A stretch of DNA of 45,736 nucleotides from Candidatus Latescibacterota bacterium (GCA_009691525.1 SICG01000009.1:1-45736); one strand, 5' to 3'; shown: positions 17,330 to 27,432, counted from the stretch's first letter. Numbers and translations: made by a program. The notes: generated by a model from the sequence alone, not told the origin.

Positions 17330-18703
17330 TCAGTTCTCCGGTGATTCGGCCTGCCGCCGGCGGGCCACAAAAGCCTGGAAACCTTCCTCATCCACATGGA
17401 TCTGGTCAGCATGGCGCTGGCGCAGGCTGGCCAGGTACGATTCGAAGAGCGGCGCTGCTTTTTCCTCCTGCAGGTCCCGACGGATCTTGGCCTGCCACTC
17501 GGCCAAGCTCGCCGGGGTGGGGGGAGGCGGAGGGTAGCTGGTCTTGTGGGCCTGGTAGAAGGTTTCCATTTCGGCCTCGGAGACCGGCACCTGCCGGAGT
17601 CCCTGGTGCTCCCACAACACCTCGATGACTTTCTGCTCGCGCAGGCGTTGGCGCGCTTCCTGCAACTGCGCCTCAATGCCCTGCTCCTGGATCTCTTTGG
17701 CCAAGAGCTGGTCGACCAAGTAGGCCCGGGTGACCTGCAGGCTCAGCACACCCACGGCATTGGGCGTTCCCTGCTCAATCTGTGGTAGCCCCTTGAGGGT
17801 CTGCTGGTACTCACCGATGCTCCAATCACCCAGCTTGCTGCGCACCAGCCGCATGGCCGGCGGCGGTGGTGCCGATGCCAGCAGCCGCTGCAGGGCGGTG
17901 GTGTCGAGGCGCACCTCGTATTTGCCGACCAGGAATTGCAGGTAGGCCAGATCGGCGTCGGCCTGTTTCTTTTTGGCCAGGGCTTGCTCGACCAGCTGCC
18001 GCCGATCTTGGAGCGAGACCTGACGCTTGTCGGTCAGGGTCAGCAGGAAATAGGCCCCCGCTGATTCGATCAGTTCCACCGCACCGATCTCCTGCCCGAA
18101 GAGGGAGGTGAGCCGGGGGTCAGTGAGGGCCAGGGGATTGAGCCAACCCAGGTCTCCGCTGTAGATCTGGCCTTTTTTGTCTTGCTCGATAATGAGCCGG
18201 TCGAAGGCCTCCCCCTTCCTGGCCCGCTGCAGCACCGCCAACGCCAGATTTCGGTCGCGCAGCACCAGGCGGCTGAGGCGGATCTCCCGGTCCGCGCCCC
18301 GTGCCGAGAAAAACTCGGCCAGCTGAGTATCGTCCCAGGTTAGCTGGTTGCCCAGCTCTTTCTTCATCAACAGCTCGATCTGCTTGCCCCGCTCCCAGGT
18401 TTGCAGGGCCTGGAGGACCTGGGGGGTGTTATCCAGGCCTTGCTGCTGCCCTTCGAAGAGCAGCAGCTGACGGTCGATGAGCAGTTGGAGCTGCCGCCGC
18501 CAGTCCTCGAGGGAGCGGGCCCGGGTTGCGCCAAGGCCCAGTTTTTCGGCGGCCGTATTAAAGTCGGCGTCGGTGATCTGTACCGTGTCCACCCTGGCCA
18601 GCACTACCGGCGCATTGTGGGCCGTCTGTCGCTGGCCACAGGACCAGCACAATAGGGCGCTAAGGGCCAGACCCAACCCCTTAGCGGTAAAGATATTCCT
18701 CAT
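17330..18703 (-). CDS. Periplasmic parvulin-type peptidyl-prolyl isomerase (PpiC/SurA-like)
   Basis: 457 residues with an N-terminal hydrophobic signal ending SALLCWSCG; the lipobox is imperfect, so it may be lipidated or simply secreted. A helical SurA-like N-terminal region (about 30-135) is followed by one rotamase domain (about 140-235, including GDLGWLNPLALTDPRLTSLFGQEIGAVELIESAGAYFLLTLTD), then a long helical C-terminal half with a further rotamase-tail-like segment. It probably chaperones outer-membrane or surface proteins. GGAGGTGG ribosome site before the ATG at 18703. It is 29 bases downstream of the barrel-protein gene, consistent with a dedicated chaperone. Confidence 0.85.
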   Translation of the reverse strand: MRNIFTAKGLGLALSALLCWSCGQRQTAHNAPVVLARVDTVQITDADFNTAAEKLGLGATRARSLEDWRRQLQLLIDRQLLLFEGQQQGLDNTPQVLQALQTWERGKQIELLMKKELGNQLTWDDTQLAEFFSARGADREIRLSRLVLRDRNLALAVLQRARKGEAFDRLIIEQDKKGQIYSGDLGWLNPLALTDPRLTSLFGQEIGAVELIESAGAYFLLTLTDKRQVSLQDRRQLVEQALAKKKQADADLAYLQFLVGKYEVRLDTTALQRLLASAPPPPAMRLVRSKLGDWSIGEYQQTLKGLPQIEQGTPNAVGVLSLQVTRAYLVDQLLAKEIQEQGIEAQLQEARQRLREQKVIEVLWEHQGLRQVPVSEAEMETFYQAHKTSYPPPPPTPASLAEWQAKIRRDLQEEKAAPLFESYLASLRQRHADQIHVDEEGFQAFVARRRQAESPEN

Positions 18704-18732
18704 CCAGCCCCACCTCCTCCCCCGCCCTGGTT

Positions 18733-21366
18733 TCAGTAACCGGCGCCTCGACGATCGGCGGGACGGCCGCCCAGGCGCTCGTCCTCGATACCGGCGAAGA
18801 GTTCCACAAAAGCGGTGGTATTGCTGACATTCAGATCCTTGAGATTGACATAGCTAAGATTGTTGACCTGGAACCCGAGGTTGGCGATGATGCTGTAGCC
18901 CTGATACTGGACCCGGTTGGTGTATTGCATGGTGAAGACCTTGCCGGTGAAGTCGTCGACGTATTCGGGCGGCAGCGGATCGGGTTGTTTGACGCCGTTG
19001 CGAAAGAAGATGGTCTCCACCCCTACCTCTACCCGGCTGCGAGTGAGCACCGGGAATACCGCGCTGAGGGATAAGATCTCGCTCAATTCATTGACCGGCA
19101 ACTGGGCGGCGCGGGCCTGGGTGCGCTTGCGCCACATGCTCTTCCAGCGGGGGATCAGGGTGAGGGTGGGACCCACCTTAAAGGGATAGTCGGCTTTGTT
19201 GATCAGCCCCACAAAGGTGGTGTTGTCGACCAAATCCTTGGCGTCGCCGCGCTGGTGGTAGTTGTCGAAACGGAATTTGTTCCTGAAGGTCAGGTTATCG
19301 CGGGTGTAGGTATACCCCACGAAACTCTCGTTGATCGTGGTGTTGCGGGCCAGCAGCGGATCGTCGAAGGGCTGCAGGCCACCCACGGTCCCGGGTCGCT
19401 GCACCCACTGTACCAGGTTGTCGGAAATATTATCTCTGACAAACTTGAGGTTGTGGAAGAACTCCAGCTTGCCCATGCGCGGCATGTCGTATTGGGCGCT
19501 GAACAGGAAGTACCACAACTTGCTCCGCTCCTCGCTGGCAATCAGCCACTGCCGGGTGCGGCCGATGCTGAGCGAGAAACCGGGGTACAGTTCGCCGCCG
19601 GCGTACATATTATAGCCTCGGTGCCCGAGGCGGTAGGGAAAGTCTGCCTCTTCGTCGTTCTCGAAGCGGTCCACTACGTTGTTGTTGTTCATGTCCACCC
19701 CAAAGAGGAAGTCGGGGGGATCGACGTAGTGGCGCAGGAAAGGCTCGTCGTAGTCGGGCTGGCGGTTGGAGTTTTCGTTGAAGTCGGAGATCAGGTCGTT
19801 GTTCTCGTCTAGGCCGGGGAAGACCGAGTTGTCGCCGCCGCCGCCGCCGAAGCGCGGCCAATCAACGGTGCGGTCCTGGTCGTCGTTGTCGTCGATGTAC
19901 TCGAACCAGTTTTGGCGGGCATTTTCATAATCAACAAAATCGTTCTGGTCGGTGATATAACCCCGGGTGGTGTAGGAGGGGTCCATGCTAAAGAGTTCGC
20001 CGTAGCCGAAGAGCCGTCCCTGGTGCTTGGTAGCGTTGAGGTACCAGGCATCCGCCTGCTGGTTGCTCTTGCTGAGGTTGCTAAGCTTTTCGACGTTGAT
20101 GTTGGGGTAGCGATAGTACTGGGTGTTGCGGGCGAATTCACCCCGCACCTCAAAACCCAGCACATCGTCCATCTCGACGGTGACACTGGCAATCTGATTG
20201 GCTGAGGGCAGCCCGTAGTCGAAGCTGACCACCCGCTGGTTGGTGTTGTCGCGCACGTTGCCCTTGGCGCGGGCCACCGGCAGGAAGATGGGCTGGGCGT
20301 TGATGTTGGTCTGCAGATTGGAGGTGATATCGACCCGGTAGTCATTGGAGAGCACCAAATCGAAGTGTACCTGTTTGCTCACCAGCGGATCGGGAACGAC
20401 GAAACGCAACAAGATAGGCGCCTCCTCCAGCGCCTCCAGGAAACCTTCGCGCTGGCGGCCCCCTTCGATGGAGGGTTTGACCGAGGTGCTGATCAGGCCG
20501 CTGGTATCGCTGGCTACACTCATCTGGGCAGAGAAGTACAGCGCCCCCGAACCGTCGCCCGGCGAGTCGTCGGCGATGCGGAGGACGATCTCGGTGACAT
20601 TGCCCGAGTTCTGGCTGCTGGTCAGCAGGCCGGCCAGCGAGGTTTCGGCAAAATCGGAGCGGCTGGAGCCAAAGCTGTTGTTGACGAAGGTGGCGCCCAG
20701 GTTGATGAAATCGCCGATCTGGGCGGTGCTGCGCAGGCCGATGAAGTTGGTGTAGTCGCTGCGCTGATCGCGGTCGGACTGGCCTCCAGCCAGGCGCACC
20801 GGTTCGCTGACCCGGGACATGAGGATGGTGCCGGCGTATTTATCGGACATGAAGTCCCACTGGATGCCGTTGAAGCTGGAGCGACTGAAGGTGAGCGGAG
20901 TGAGGGTGGTGCGGATATCGTCGCCGATGGTCAGTGAAGTGGTATATTGGCCTTTGGCATCGGAGGCGACCACCAGGTTGTTGAACCAGCTGCCGAAGCG
21001 GCCGTCCTTGAACACCGTGCTGCCGAAGGCCAGGGGCTGTTCCTGGCGCCACTGGTAGATGCTCCAGCCGCGGGTGACCCAGTTGCCGAAGATGTCGTAC
21101 TGGCCGCGGCCTTCAAGCTCGGTGCCTACATAGCGCTGGTAGGGGGCGCGGGCGTAGTTGGTGTACTTATAGCCCCCCCAGTTATAGATGTTATAGAGAT
21201 CCTGCGGCACGTACCACTTGCGCAGGGTGGGAACGAGCGGATCGAAACCTTCGATCCTCACTTGCGCGGTGGCGCCGCGCTCCCTACCCGGTGTCGCCGC
21301 GCTGCCGGCCATGGCCCAGCCCAACAGCAGGGCCAACACCCACCCCCAAGATATGAATCTGCGCAT
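18733..21366 (-). CDS. Large secreted, probable outer-membrane beta-barrel protein with EF-hand-like loops
   Basis: 877 residues with a signal peptide (cleavage near GSAA|TPG, about residue 24). Many alternating hydrophobic/polar strands with aromatic girdle residues run through the protein (e.g. DNLTFRNKFRFDNYHQ, SRVEVGVETIFFRNG, VFTMQYTNRVQYQGYSIIANLGFQ), typical of a barrel. Between about residues 490 and 570 lie acidic loops: D520-E531 and D558-E569 fit the D-x-[DN]-x-[DN]-x-x-x-D-x-x-E EF-hand pattern, with a similar DDNDDQDRTVD at 492. Calcium binding is inferred. The final residues are RRGAGY, ending in an aromatic. I do not recognise a named family. Ribosome site GGGAGGG; it lies between the discoidin-like genes and the parvulin gene and could be a translocon or a display scaffold. 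Confidence 0.8.
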   Translation of the reverse strand: MRRFISWGWVLALLLGWAMAGSAATPGRERGATAQVRIEGFDPLVPTLRKWYVPQDLYNIYNWGGYKYTNYARAPYQRYVGTELEGRGQYDIFGNWVTRGWSIYQWRQEQPLAFGSTVFKDGRFGSWFNNLVVASDAKGQYTTSLTIGDDIRTTLTPLTFSRSSFNGIQWDFMSDKYAGTILMSRVSEPVRLAGGQSDRDQRSDYTNFIGLRSTAQIGDFINLGATFVNNSFGSSRSDFAETSLAGLLTSSQNSGNVTEIVLRIADDSPGDGSGALYFSAQMSVASDTSGLISTSVKPSIEGGRQREGFLEALEEAPILLRFVVPDPLVSKQVHFDLVLSNDYRVDITSNLQTNINAQPIFLPVARAKGNVRDNTNQRVVSFDYGLPSANQIASVTVEMDDVLGFEVRGEFARNTQYYRYPNINVEKLSNLSKSNQQADAWYLNATKHQGRLFGYGELFSMDPSYTTRGYITDQNDFVDYENARQNWFEYIDDNDDQDRTVDWPRFGGGGGDNSVFPGLDENNDLISDFNENSNRQPDYDEPFLRHYVDPPDFLFGVDMNNNNVVDRFENDEEADFPYRLGHRGYNMYAGGELYPGFSLSIGRTRQWLIASEERSKLWYFLFSAQYDMPRMGKLEFFHNLKFVRDNISDNLVQWVQRPGTVGGLQPFDDPLLARNTTINESFVGYTYTRDNLTFRNKFRFDNYHQRGDAKDLVDNTTFVGLINKADYPFKVGPTLTLIPRWKSMWRKRTQARAAQLPVNELSEILSLSAVFPVLTRSRVEVGVETIFFRNGVKQPDPLPPEYVDDFTGKVFTMQYTNRVQYQGYSIIANLGFQVNNLSYVNLKDLNVSNTTAFVELFAGIEDERLGGRPADRRGAGY

Positions 21367-21441
21367 GACATCCCTCCCTAGAGTACAGATGTTAAGATAT
21401 GTCCTTATCCAGATGAGCTGGGCAATGGCCCATATTCCGGC

Positions 21442-23226
21442 TCAATAAGCCACAGCCACGGTGTGGACCTGGGCGGTTTTCCCGGCGTCGGCCTGCACCG
21501 AAAGTCTGAGCAGATAGAGTCCGGGCGGCACCCGTTGGCCGTCGTTGTTCTTGCCGTCCCAGGCTAGACTTTTGGGGCCGCTGAGGTCGCGCTGGGCATG
21601 GAGGCTTCGCACCGGGGTGCCCGCCAGATCGTGGATGACCACCTCCACCAGTACCGGGCTGGTGGCTTTTAATAAGATGTACTCGAGCTGCAAAGCGTCG
21701 TTGATCTGGTCCCCGTTGGGCGTGAGGACGCCGCCGCCGGAGAGCTGAATACCGGTGAAGAGCTGGTTCTCGATGAGGCCGCCGACCACTAGAGTGTTGG
21801 TGTCCACCTGGGGATCGGCATCGGCGCCGATGATCCGCTGGGGGAAGGCGTCCGACTGGCTGTCGCCCACCTCGCCGCGAAACTCGGTCCCCGACACGGC
21901 CACCAGGCAATCGAAGGTCACGCTCACCTGCTGGCCGGCCTTGCTCACCCGGTTGCCGGCAAAGGTCACCTCTAGCAGATTGTCCTGCTGCTGCTGGGTG
22001 AAATCCTTCACCTCGACCCCGTCAACACTCACGGCGGTGGCCGTACCCTTGAAGGGGGTGGTGATCAGCACCCTGTCAAAGCCCCGCCGGTTGGTCGAGA
22101 TCACACTTCTGAGGTGGTAGGTGAAGCTGTTGGTCCGGCCCAGGGTGGCGGTGGCCGGGGTGATTTCGCCCACTACCGAATCGGCGATGGCCGGTACGGT
22201 ATAGGCGAAACGCAGGGAGTCGATCTGGGCCTTGTCGTGCAGGCCGTTGGAGATGAAGCGGAATTCGTACTGCAGATAGCGCCGGTTATCGGGCGAGCTG
22301 AGCGAACCCTCCAGGGAGGAATAAGGCGGGCTCCAGGGGCTCCAGTCGCGGGCGTTTACCCGCACCACTCCGGCATAGGAAGGGTCCAGGGAGCGGTCGA
22401 ACTTATCCTTGGCCACTTCCTCGTATTCGCCCGGAATGCCGGTCTGCTTGTAGTAGAGCGAATCGTTGGCGACCGCACCGGTCTTGGTGCTGAAAAGCAG
22501 GCGCGCCTTGGGGTCGATGTTGGCGCTGATCTCCACCGGCCCAAAATTGGCCGGCTGTCCCAGGTCGATCACCTTGGAGATGTAGTGGGCAAAGGGCGTG
22601 ACCCCCACCCCGAAGATCTCCATGTCTCCCATCTGGAAAGGGCGCTCGCCGGTGCTGCGCAGTTTGAGAAAACGCACCGACTGGGGACTGAAGTGTACAT
22701 CCAGCTCGGGGGCACCGTGGGAGCGATTTTGGACAATCAGCGAATAGATGGGATCGCTGCCGACAAAGTTCAGGCTGTCCCCGTCGTTGGCGAGGATCTC
22801 GTAGCCGCGCAGGGAACGGTCGTTTGAGGTGAGCACCCCGCGCAGCATACGAATGCGGGTGAGGACGAAGACTGCCCCCAGGTCCAGGCTCAACTCGGCG
22901 CCGTTGGGATCGTTATAAACCCGCCAGCCGGTGGTATAGTCATCGTCGGTCAGCTCGCGCAGGATCTGGTTGGAACGGGCCGCTGCCGCCGACACCGAAG
23001 TCACGGCGCTGCCCCCCAGCTCCTGAACACGGGGCAGGAGATTTTGGGTGGAATCGGCCTCCAGCGGACCAAGGCTCCCTTGCACCTGCTCAAGGGCGTT
23101 GAACACCAGGGAGTCAGAGGTCCAGGGCCGCCCCTTTCCCCCCAAGGTGAGATAGTTGACAGCCAGGGTGCTGGGCGGGGCAATCAGCCACGCCAGAACC
23201 AGCAACAGGATGGTAGGAGCAACCAT
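21442..23226 (-). CDS. Secreted discoidin-like protein with FlgD/TPNGD C-terminal domain, short type A
   Basis: 594 residues with a signal peptide (about 1-23). An F5/8C (discoidin)-like beta-sandwich occupies about 80-210: DLGAVFVLTRIRMLRG, RSTGERPFQMGDMEIFG. A conserved middle module (VIDLGQPANFGPVEIS, RDWSPWSPPYSS, NRRYLQYEFRFIS) precedes more beta domains. The last about 100 residues start VLTPNGDQINDALQLEY and end in a FlgD-like Ig fold (VVIHDLAGTPVRSL, LAWDGKNNDGQRVPPGLYLLRLSV) closing with TVAVAY. TPNGD-N-D domains serve as C-terminal sorting signals in gliding/T9SS-type proteins. GGAGA ribosome site before the ATG at 23226. It closely resembles the 603-residue protein at 25580-27391. 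Confidence 0.85.
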   Translation of the reverse strand: MVAPTILLLVLAWLIAPPSTLAVNYLTLGGKGRPWTSDSLVFNALEQVQGSLGPLEADSTQNLLPRVQELGGSAVTSVSAAAARSNQILRELTDDDYTTGWRVYNDPNGAELSLDLGAVFVLTRIRMLRGVLTSNDRSLRGYEILANDGDSLNFVGSDPIYSLIVQNRSHGAPELDVHFSPQSVRFLKLRSTGERPFQMGDMEIFGVGVTPFAHYISKVIDLGQPANFGPVEISANIDPKARLLFSTKTGAVANDSLYYKQTGIPGEYEEVAKDKFDRSLDPSYAGVVRVNARDWSPWSPPYSSLEGSLSSPDNRRYLQYEFRFISNGLHDKAQIDSLRFAYTVPAIADSVVGEITPATATLGRTNSFTYHLRSVISTNRRGFDRVLITTPFKGTATAVSVDGVEVKDFTQQQQDNLLEVTFAGNRVSKAGQQVSVTFDCLVAVSGTEFRGEVGDSQSDAFPQRIIGADADPQVDTNTLVVGGLIENQLFTGIQLSGGGVLTPNGDQINDALQLEYILLKATSPVLVEVVIHDLAGTPVRSLHAQRDLSGPKSLAWDGKNNDGQRVPPGLYLLRLSVQADAGKTAQVHTVAVAY

Positions 23227-23272
23227 GGGGATCTCCGCGGTGTAGCCTGCGAGTATTAGGTATTAGCCCGCT

Positions 23273-25561
23273 TCAGTACGCCACCGGCAGCAAACGTTCG
23301 ACGGCCTGGGTGCGGGAATCGCCCGTGATCTCCACGTGCACCACATAGGTGCCCGGACTGACCAGCTGGCCCCCCTGGTCCCGCCCATCCCAGTTGAAGG
23401 TATGGTGCTGGGCCAGGCCCGGCCAGGCCAGTTGGCTGACCATCCTGCCCGCCAGGTCGTAGATGGTCACCTGCACCGGGCGGGGCGAGAGCAGCTTGAG
23501 CGCGTCGAATTCGAGGCGCATCTCATCTCCCACGCCATCGCCATTGGGGGTCAGCACTGCCGGCACCATCGAGACGTTGGTCAACAGCTCGCCGGTGATA
23601 GGCAGGCTGACGGAGATGGATTCGCTGGCCACGTCGGTGCTGGCATCCCCCTCGTCCACCCGCTGCAACACCGCTTCTCCCAGCTGGGTGTTGCTCAGGA
23701 AAAGGTCGAAACGGGTGCGGTTCTGGAAGATGGTGGAGCGGAAGGAGAGTTGGACCAGTTCTTCGGATTTGACCGCCGAGGGCAGCGTGAGCACAAACCC
23801 CTCGGCAGTGGGGTCTACGGTCCCTTGGACGTCCTGATCGCCGATCTTCAGATGGGTGAAGGCCACCGGGACTGAGGCCTTGAGAGTCAGGCGGTTGAAT
23901 CCCTGGGAGCGGCCACCGAAGGTGGGGCGGGTGAAGTAGGTGAACTCTTGGGCCTGTCCCGGCTTAACTTGTGGGGGATAGACCTCACCGGCCGTCTGGA
24001 TGGCGATGGGGTTCTCGTAGTTCAGGTGTAGGGCGCGCAGGGTGGCCGTAGCCTGCGGATCTTCGGAGAGCAGCCGGACCTCAACTTGCAGATACTGGCG
24101 CGGCGAGGGCGACTTGAACAGCTCATCGGAGCGGGTATAGGCCGGGCTCCAGATGCTCCAATCGCTACCGATGGACTGGAGGGTGTCCACCGGCCCGCGC
24201 TGGGTGGCCGGGGTCTTCTCCCACTTTTTCTGGGTGATCTCCTTGCCTTTTTTGTCGTAGTAGCGGGTCTCTTCGACCACCTCGTTGCCGGTGCGGGTGT
24301 AGACCTCGAGATGAGTGCCGGCTGGCTGGGAATCCTCCCACTCGACCGAGGCGGTGTTCCGGATGCCCTTCAGGTCGAGGATGGGCGAACGCAAGCGCAG
24401 TTCGGCCGGATACCCCTCGCCGTAGAACTGGTATTCACTGATCAGGCCGAAGTTGCGGTACAGGCCGTGGGTTCCCTCCCGCTCCCCTCCTTCTGCCGTG
24501 GAAGGGTAATAGTGCTGGATGTAGCGAACCTTTTGCAGCGGGAAAGCGTGGTCGAAGTTGCGGGTTTCGATCTGGTTTTCTGGCAAGTTGGGCAGAAAAG
24601 CGATTTCGTGCCAGCGCAAAGTGCCGTCCGGGGCGCGCGAGCCATCCGAGGCCAGCACCCGATACCAGAAAAAGTTGCCATAAAACGAGCGCAGTCCCGA
24701 GGGGGCGCTGGCCGGCTCGCCGACCACGCGCAGCTGGTCGAGCCAATAGAGAGCACCTAGATCGAAAATGATGCGGTTGAAGACATCCTTGCCGGTCTGA
24801 GTCTGGTGGAAGGTCTGCAGTGCCCAATTGGTGACGATATCACCGTCGACCATGCGCTCACCGCCCTCCAAAACATTTTGCAGATCGGTGATCAGATCGA
24901 TGCTGCCGCCGCGGTCGAGCAGGCCCAGGGCTACGTTGTCGCCGATGGTCTCCACCTCCACCTCGGTGAGCTGGAAGCCGGCGGTGCGTTGGGTGGCCAG
25001 GAGGCGCAGGGCGCGGACCGAGCTGTGTTTGAAACTCAACTCGATCACGTGTGCCTTGTTGAAGCCAAAGGTTTCGGAATGGCTAAAAACCATGGTGCCG
25101 GGAATGGGCACCAGCGCATTGGTGAAAAACTGTTCGCCGGTGGAGAGCAGCACGTTGAAAAACTCGAGGGGGGGGCTGTCCTCGGCAAAGTAGAGCCGGA
25201 CCTTTTCGGCGGTTACCAGGCGACCCAGGTCCACTTCGATCCACCAATTCTCCAGCGGGTCGCCCTCCTGGGGAGCCCAGCCGGTCTGCGGGTCTCCGTC
25301 GACCACCAACCCGGCCTGGGCCTGGGTGCTGCCGGCCTTGAAGATGCCCGCGAATTTCGCCGCGTCCAGCGCCGCGTTGGTGTGTTTGCGCACCGGCACC
25401 GGCACAATGCCTTGGTCGGTCAATTCTACTACGCCGCGGGGGATGGACCAGGTGCTCCACGACTCGGGGGTATCAAAAGAGATCCGCTCGGCCTGAGCTA
25501 CCGTCCACCATCCAGCCAGGAGCGCCAAGGCGGCCGCTCCCAGGGATCTCATGGGTTTCAT
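23273..25561 (-). CDS. Secreted discoidin-like protein with FlgD/TPNGD C-terminal domain, long type B
   Basis: 762 residues with a signal peptide (about 1-24). It begins with a beta segment (ISFDTPESWSTWSIPRG), then a discoidin-like domain (VVDGDPQTGWAPQEGDPLENWWIEVDLG; about 75-210), a second similar domain (IFDLGALYWLDQLRVVG; about 215-390), the shared module SDWSIWSPAYTR / PRQYLQVEVRLLS, and a C-terminal domain VLTPNGDGVGDEMRLEF...NWDGRDQGGQLVSPGTYVVHVEI ending LLPVAY. The order matches the 794-residue protein at 28614-30998, marking them as paralogs. It is probably exported to the surface and binds glycans or other surfaces by its discoidin-like domains. It is 46 bases upstream of type A and 18 bases downstream of the second type A gene. 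Confidence 0.85.
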   Translation of the reverse strand: MKPMRSLGAAALALLAGWWTVAQAERISFDTPESWSTWSIPRGVVELTDQGIVPVPVRKHTNAALDAAKFAGIFKAGSTQAQAGLVVDGDPQTGWAPQEGDPLENWWIEVDLGRLVTAEKVRLYFAEDSPPLEFFNVLLSTGEQFFTNALVPIPGTMVFSHSETFGFNKAHVIELSFKHSSVRALRLLATQRTAGFQLTEVEVETIGDNVALGLLDRGGSIDLITDLQNVLEGGERMVDGDIVTNWALQTFHQTQTGKDVFNRIIFDLGALYWLDQLRVVGEPASAPSGLRSFYGNFFWYRVLASDGSRAPDGTLRWHEIAFLPNLPENQIETRNFDHAFPLQKVRYIQHYYPSTAEGGEREGTHGLYRNFGLISEYQFYGEGYPAELRLRSPILDLKGIRNTASVEWEDSQPAGTHLEVYTRTGNEVVEETRYYDKKGKEITQKKWEKTPATQRGPVDTLQSIGSDWSIWSPAYTRSDELFKSPSPRQYLQVEVRLLSEDPQATATLRALHLNYENPIAIQTAGEVYPPQVKPGQAQEFTYFTRPTFGGRSQGFNRLTLKASVPVAFTHLKIGDQDVQGTVDPTAEGFVLTLPSAVKSEELVQLSFRSTIFQNRTRFDLFLSNTQLGEAVLQRVDEGDASTDVASESISVSLPITGELLTNVSMVPAVLTPNGDGVGDEMRLEFDALKLLSPRPVQVTIYDLAGRMVSQLAWPGLAQHHTFNWDGRDQGGQLVSPGTYVVHVEITGDSRTQAVERLLPVAY

Positions 25562-25579
25562 GGGGGTTATCCTGGGGTC

Positions 25580-27391
25580 TTAGTAGACCACGCCCACCAA
25601 CTGGGTCTGTGTCTCTGAACCGGTATCGGTGTCCACCGACAACCGCACAAGATAAAGGCCCGGGGCCACCCGGTTTTTGTGGTCATCCAGCCCGTCCCAA
25701 TGGATTTCCTGGGGGCCATTGAGCCCAGAGGACCGCTGCAACCGACGCACCACTTTGCCTGCCAGGTCGTAGATGGTAAGTTCCAGGGGCACGGGGTGGA
25801 GGGCCCTGAGAAGGATATAGGTCACCGTTCCCTGGTCATTGACGCCGTCGCCATTAGGTGTGAACACGGCGGGGACCGCGCGGAAATCGAGCACCAGCTC
25901 ACTGCGCAACGCCCCGTGCACGGAGAGGCGGTCGGAGTCGGCAGCCGGGGAGGCGTCACCGGGAATCACGTCTTGGCCCAGAGCACTGCTCTGGCTGTCA
26001 AAGACCTTGGCGAAAAAGGTGGTGCCGTAGACGGTGACCAGCGTTTCGAAGGAGATGCGCAGCACCTGCCCCGAGGTGGAGATTCGCCGGCCGTTGAGTT
26101 GGATGGTGAGCCGGCTATCGTCCCCGTCGTCCACTACGGTATAAGCAGAGGCCGGGAGCACCTCACCGTCCAGCTCCACACCTTTGAGCAAGGCCTTGAA
26201 AGGGGTCTTGATTTCGAGGCGGTCAAAACCAGGGGTCTCGGGGCCGAACTGGGATCTGATGTAGTAATCGAAGGTTTCCTCTTCTCCCAGAACCACGGTG
26301 CCAGGGGTCACTTCGGCGATCAGTTCGCGTCCCAGAGCCGGGGTCGAGTATTCGAAAGCGAAGGATTCAACCACCGCCCCACGCCGGGCATTCTGGGAAG
26401 AGAACAAGAGCCGGAACTGGAGGTAGCGGCGGTTGCCTGGGGAGAGTAGCAGGCCGTTGACGGTCTCGTAGGGGGCGGACCAGGGACTCCACTCGACGAT
26501 ATTATCCACAATTTTCCCCTTGTCGGCACCAACCAGCTTCTTGTAAGCCTCGGCCGAAGCAGGGTCGCCTACAGGCAGGATGGGCTCCTCGGCCCGGTCC
26601 TCGCCTTCAAAGATGACCGTCTTGCGGTAATAGATGCTGGGATCGGGGACGGTGCCAGTGCGGGTTTGCAGGACGACCTGGGTAGAAGAGTCGGTCTGGG
26701 TAGCAAGGTCGATCCGGCCGAAGTTGGCGGCGGCCCCCAAGTCGATGACCTGGGAGGCGAAACGGCTGGAGGGCGCGAAGCCGTCCCCGAACACTTCGGC
26801 CTCAGAGATGATGAATTCCTGGCCCGAGCGACTGATGAGGCGGATGAAACGGACGAACTGCAGGGGGAACTCGACCTCGATGACCGGCGTATCCTGTTCC
26901 AGGTTAGTGCGGATCAGCGTGGTATAGGCGATGGGGCGGTCGTCGCGGAGTTGATCGGGATTACCATCGTGGACGTAGAGGTCATAGGCCCGCAAGAAGG
27001 AATCCTTGTCGCCCGGGATGCGGATGCGGTTGATCGGCAGGATGGCGCCCAGGTCAATGATCATGGAGGTGCCATCGGGGCGGCGTTCGCGGGTGATCTT
27101 CCAGAAGGTGTCTTCGTTGCCGTCGGTGAGCAGGGTGGTCAGGTCTTCGGAACTCTGGGGCGATTCGATGCGGCCGCCGCGTTTGCGCAGGTCGGTCAGG
27201 GCGTTCTGCGCCGAGTTCACCGCCGATGGCAGGAGGGTCCTGGCGTTGATGGCCAAGGCTTCCGGGGTGCCCACGCTTTCCCAGGTAAGACCGGTGGTGC
27301 CCACCTGCCAAAGGTCCACCGCCCCGATCGGGCATGCCGCAGTGTACATGCCCAGCAGAACCCACAAGATCTTTTCAGACCAGCGCCTCAT
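25580..27391 (-). CDS. Secreted discoidin-like protein with FlgD/TPNGD C-terminal domain, short type A copy 2
   Basis: 603 residues with a signal sequence (about 1-28). A discoidin-like domain (about 85-210) shows DGNEDTFWKITRERRPDGTS, IDLGAILPINRIRIPG and FVRFIRLISRSGQEFIISEAEVFG. The shared module has VIDLGAAANFGRIDLA, VEWSPWSAPYET and NRRYLQFRLLFSS, nearly in step with the 594-residue protein. The C-terminal domain starts VFTPNGDGVNDQGTVTY and ends LVGVVY. It is the second gene of the probable operon that starts at 28414. A 14-bp hairpin lies in the 102-base gap upstream, so its expression may be lower than that of the first gene. Confidence 0.85.
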   Translation of the reverse strand: MRRWSEKILWVLLGMYTAACPIGAVDLWQVGTTGLTWESVGTPEALAINARTLLPSAVNSAQNALTDLRKRGGRIESPQSSEDLTTLLTDGNEDTFWKITRERRPDGTSMIIDLGAILPINRIRIPGDKDSFLRAYDLYVHDGNPDQLRDDRPIAYTTLIRTNLEQDTPVIEVEFPLQFVRFIRLISRSGQEFIISEAEVFGDGFAPSSRFASQVIDLGAAANFGRIDLATQTDSSTQVVLQTRTGTVPDPSIYYRKTVIFEGEDRAEEPILPVGDPASAEAYKKLVGADKGKIVDNIVEWSPWSAPYETVNGLLLSPGNRRYLQFRLLFSSQNARRGAVVESFAFEYSTPALGRELIAEVTPGTVVLGEEETFDYYIRSQFGPETPGFDRLEIKTPFKALLKGVELDGEVLPASAYTVVDDGDDSRLTIQLNGRRISTSGQVLRISFETLVTVYGTTFFAKVFDSQSSALGQDVIPGDASPAADSDRLSVHGALRSELVLDFRAVPAVFTPNGDGVNDQGTVTYILLRALHPVPLELTIYDLAGKVVRRLQRSSGLNGPQEIHWDGLDDHKNRVAPGLYLVRLSVDTDTGSETQTQLVGVVY

Positions 27392-27432
27392 GCCATCTCG
27401 CCCGCTTCAAGAGTCAGAGAGATTGATTAAGA

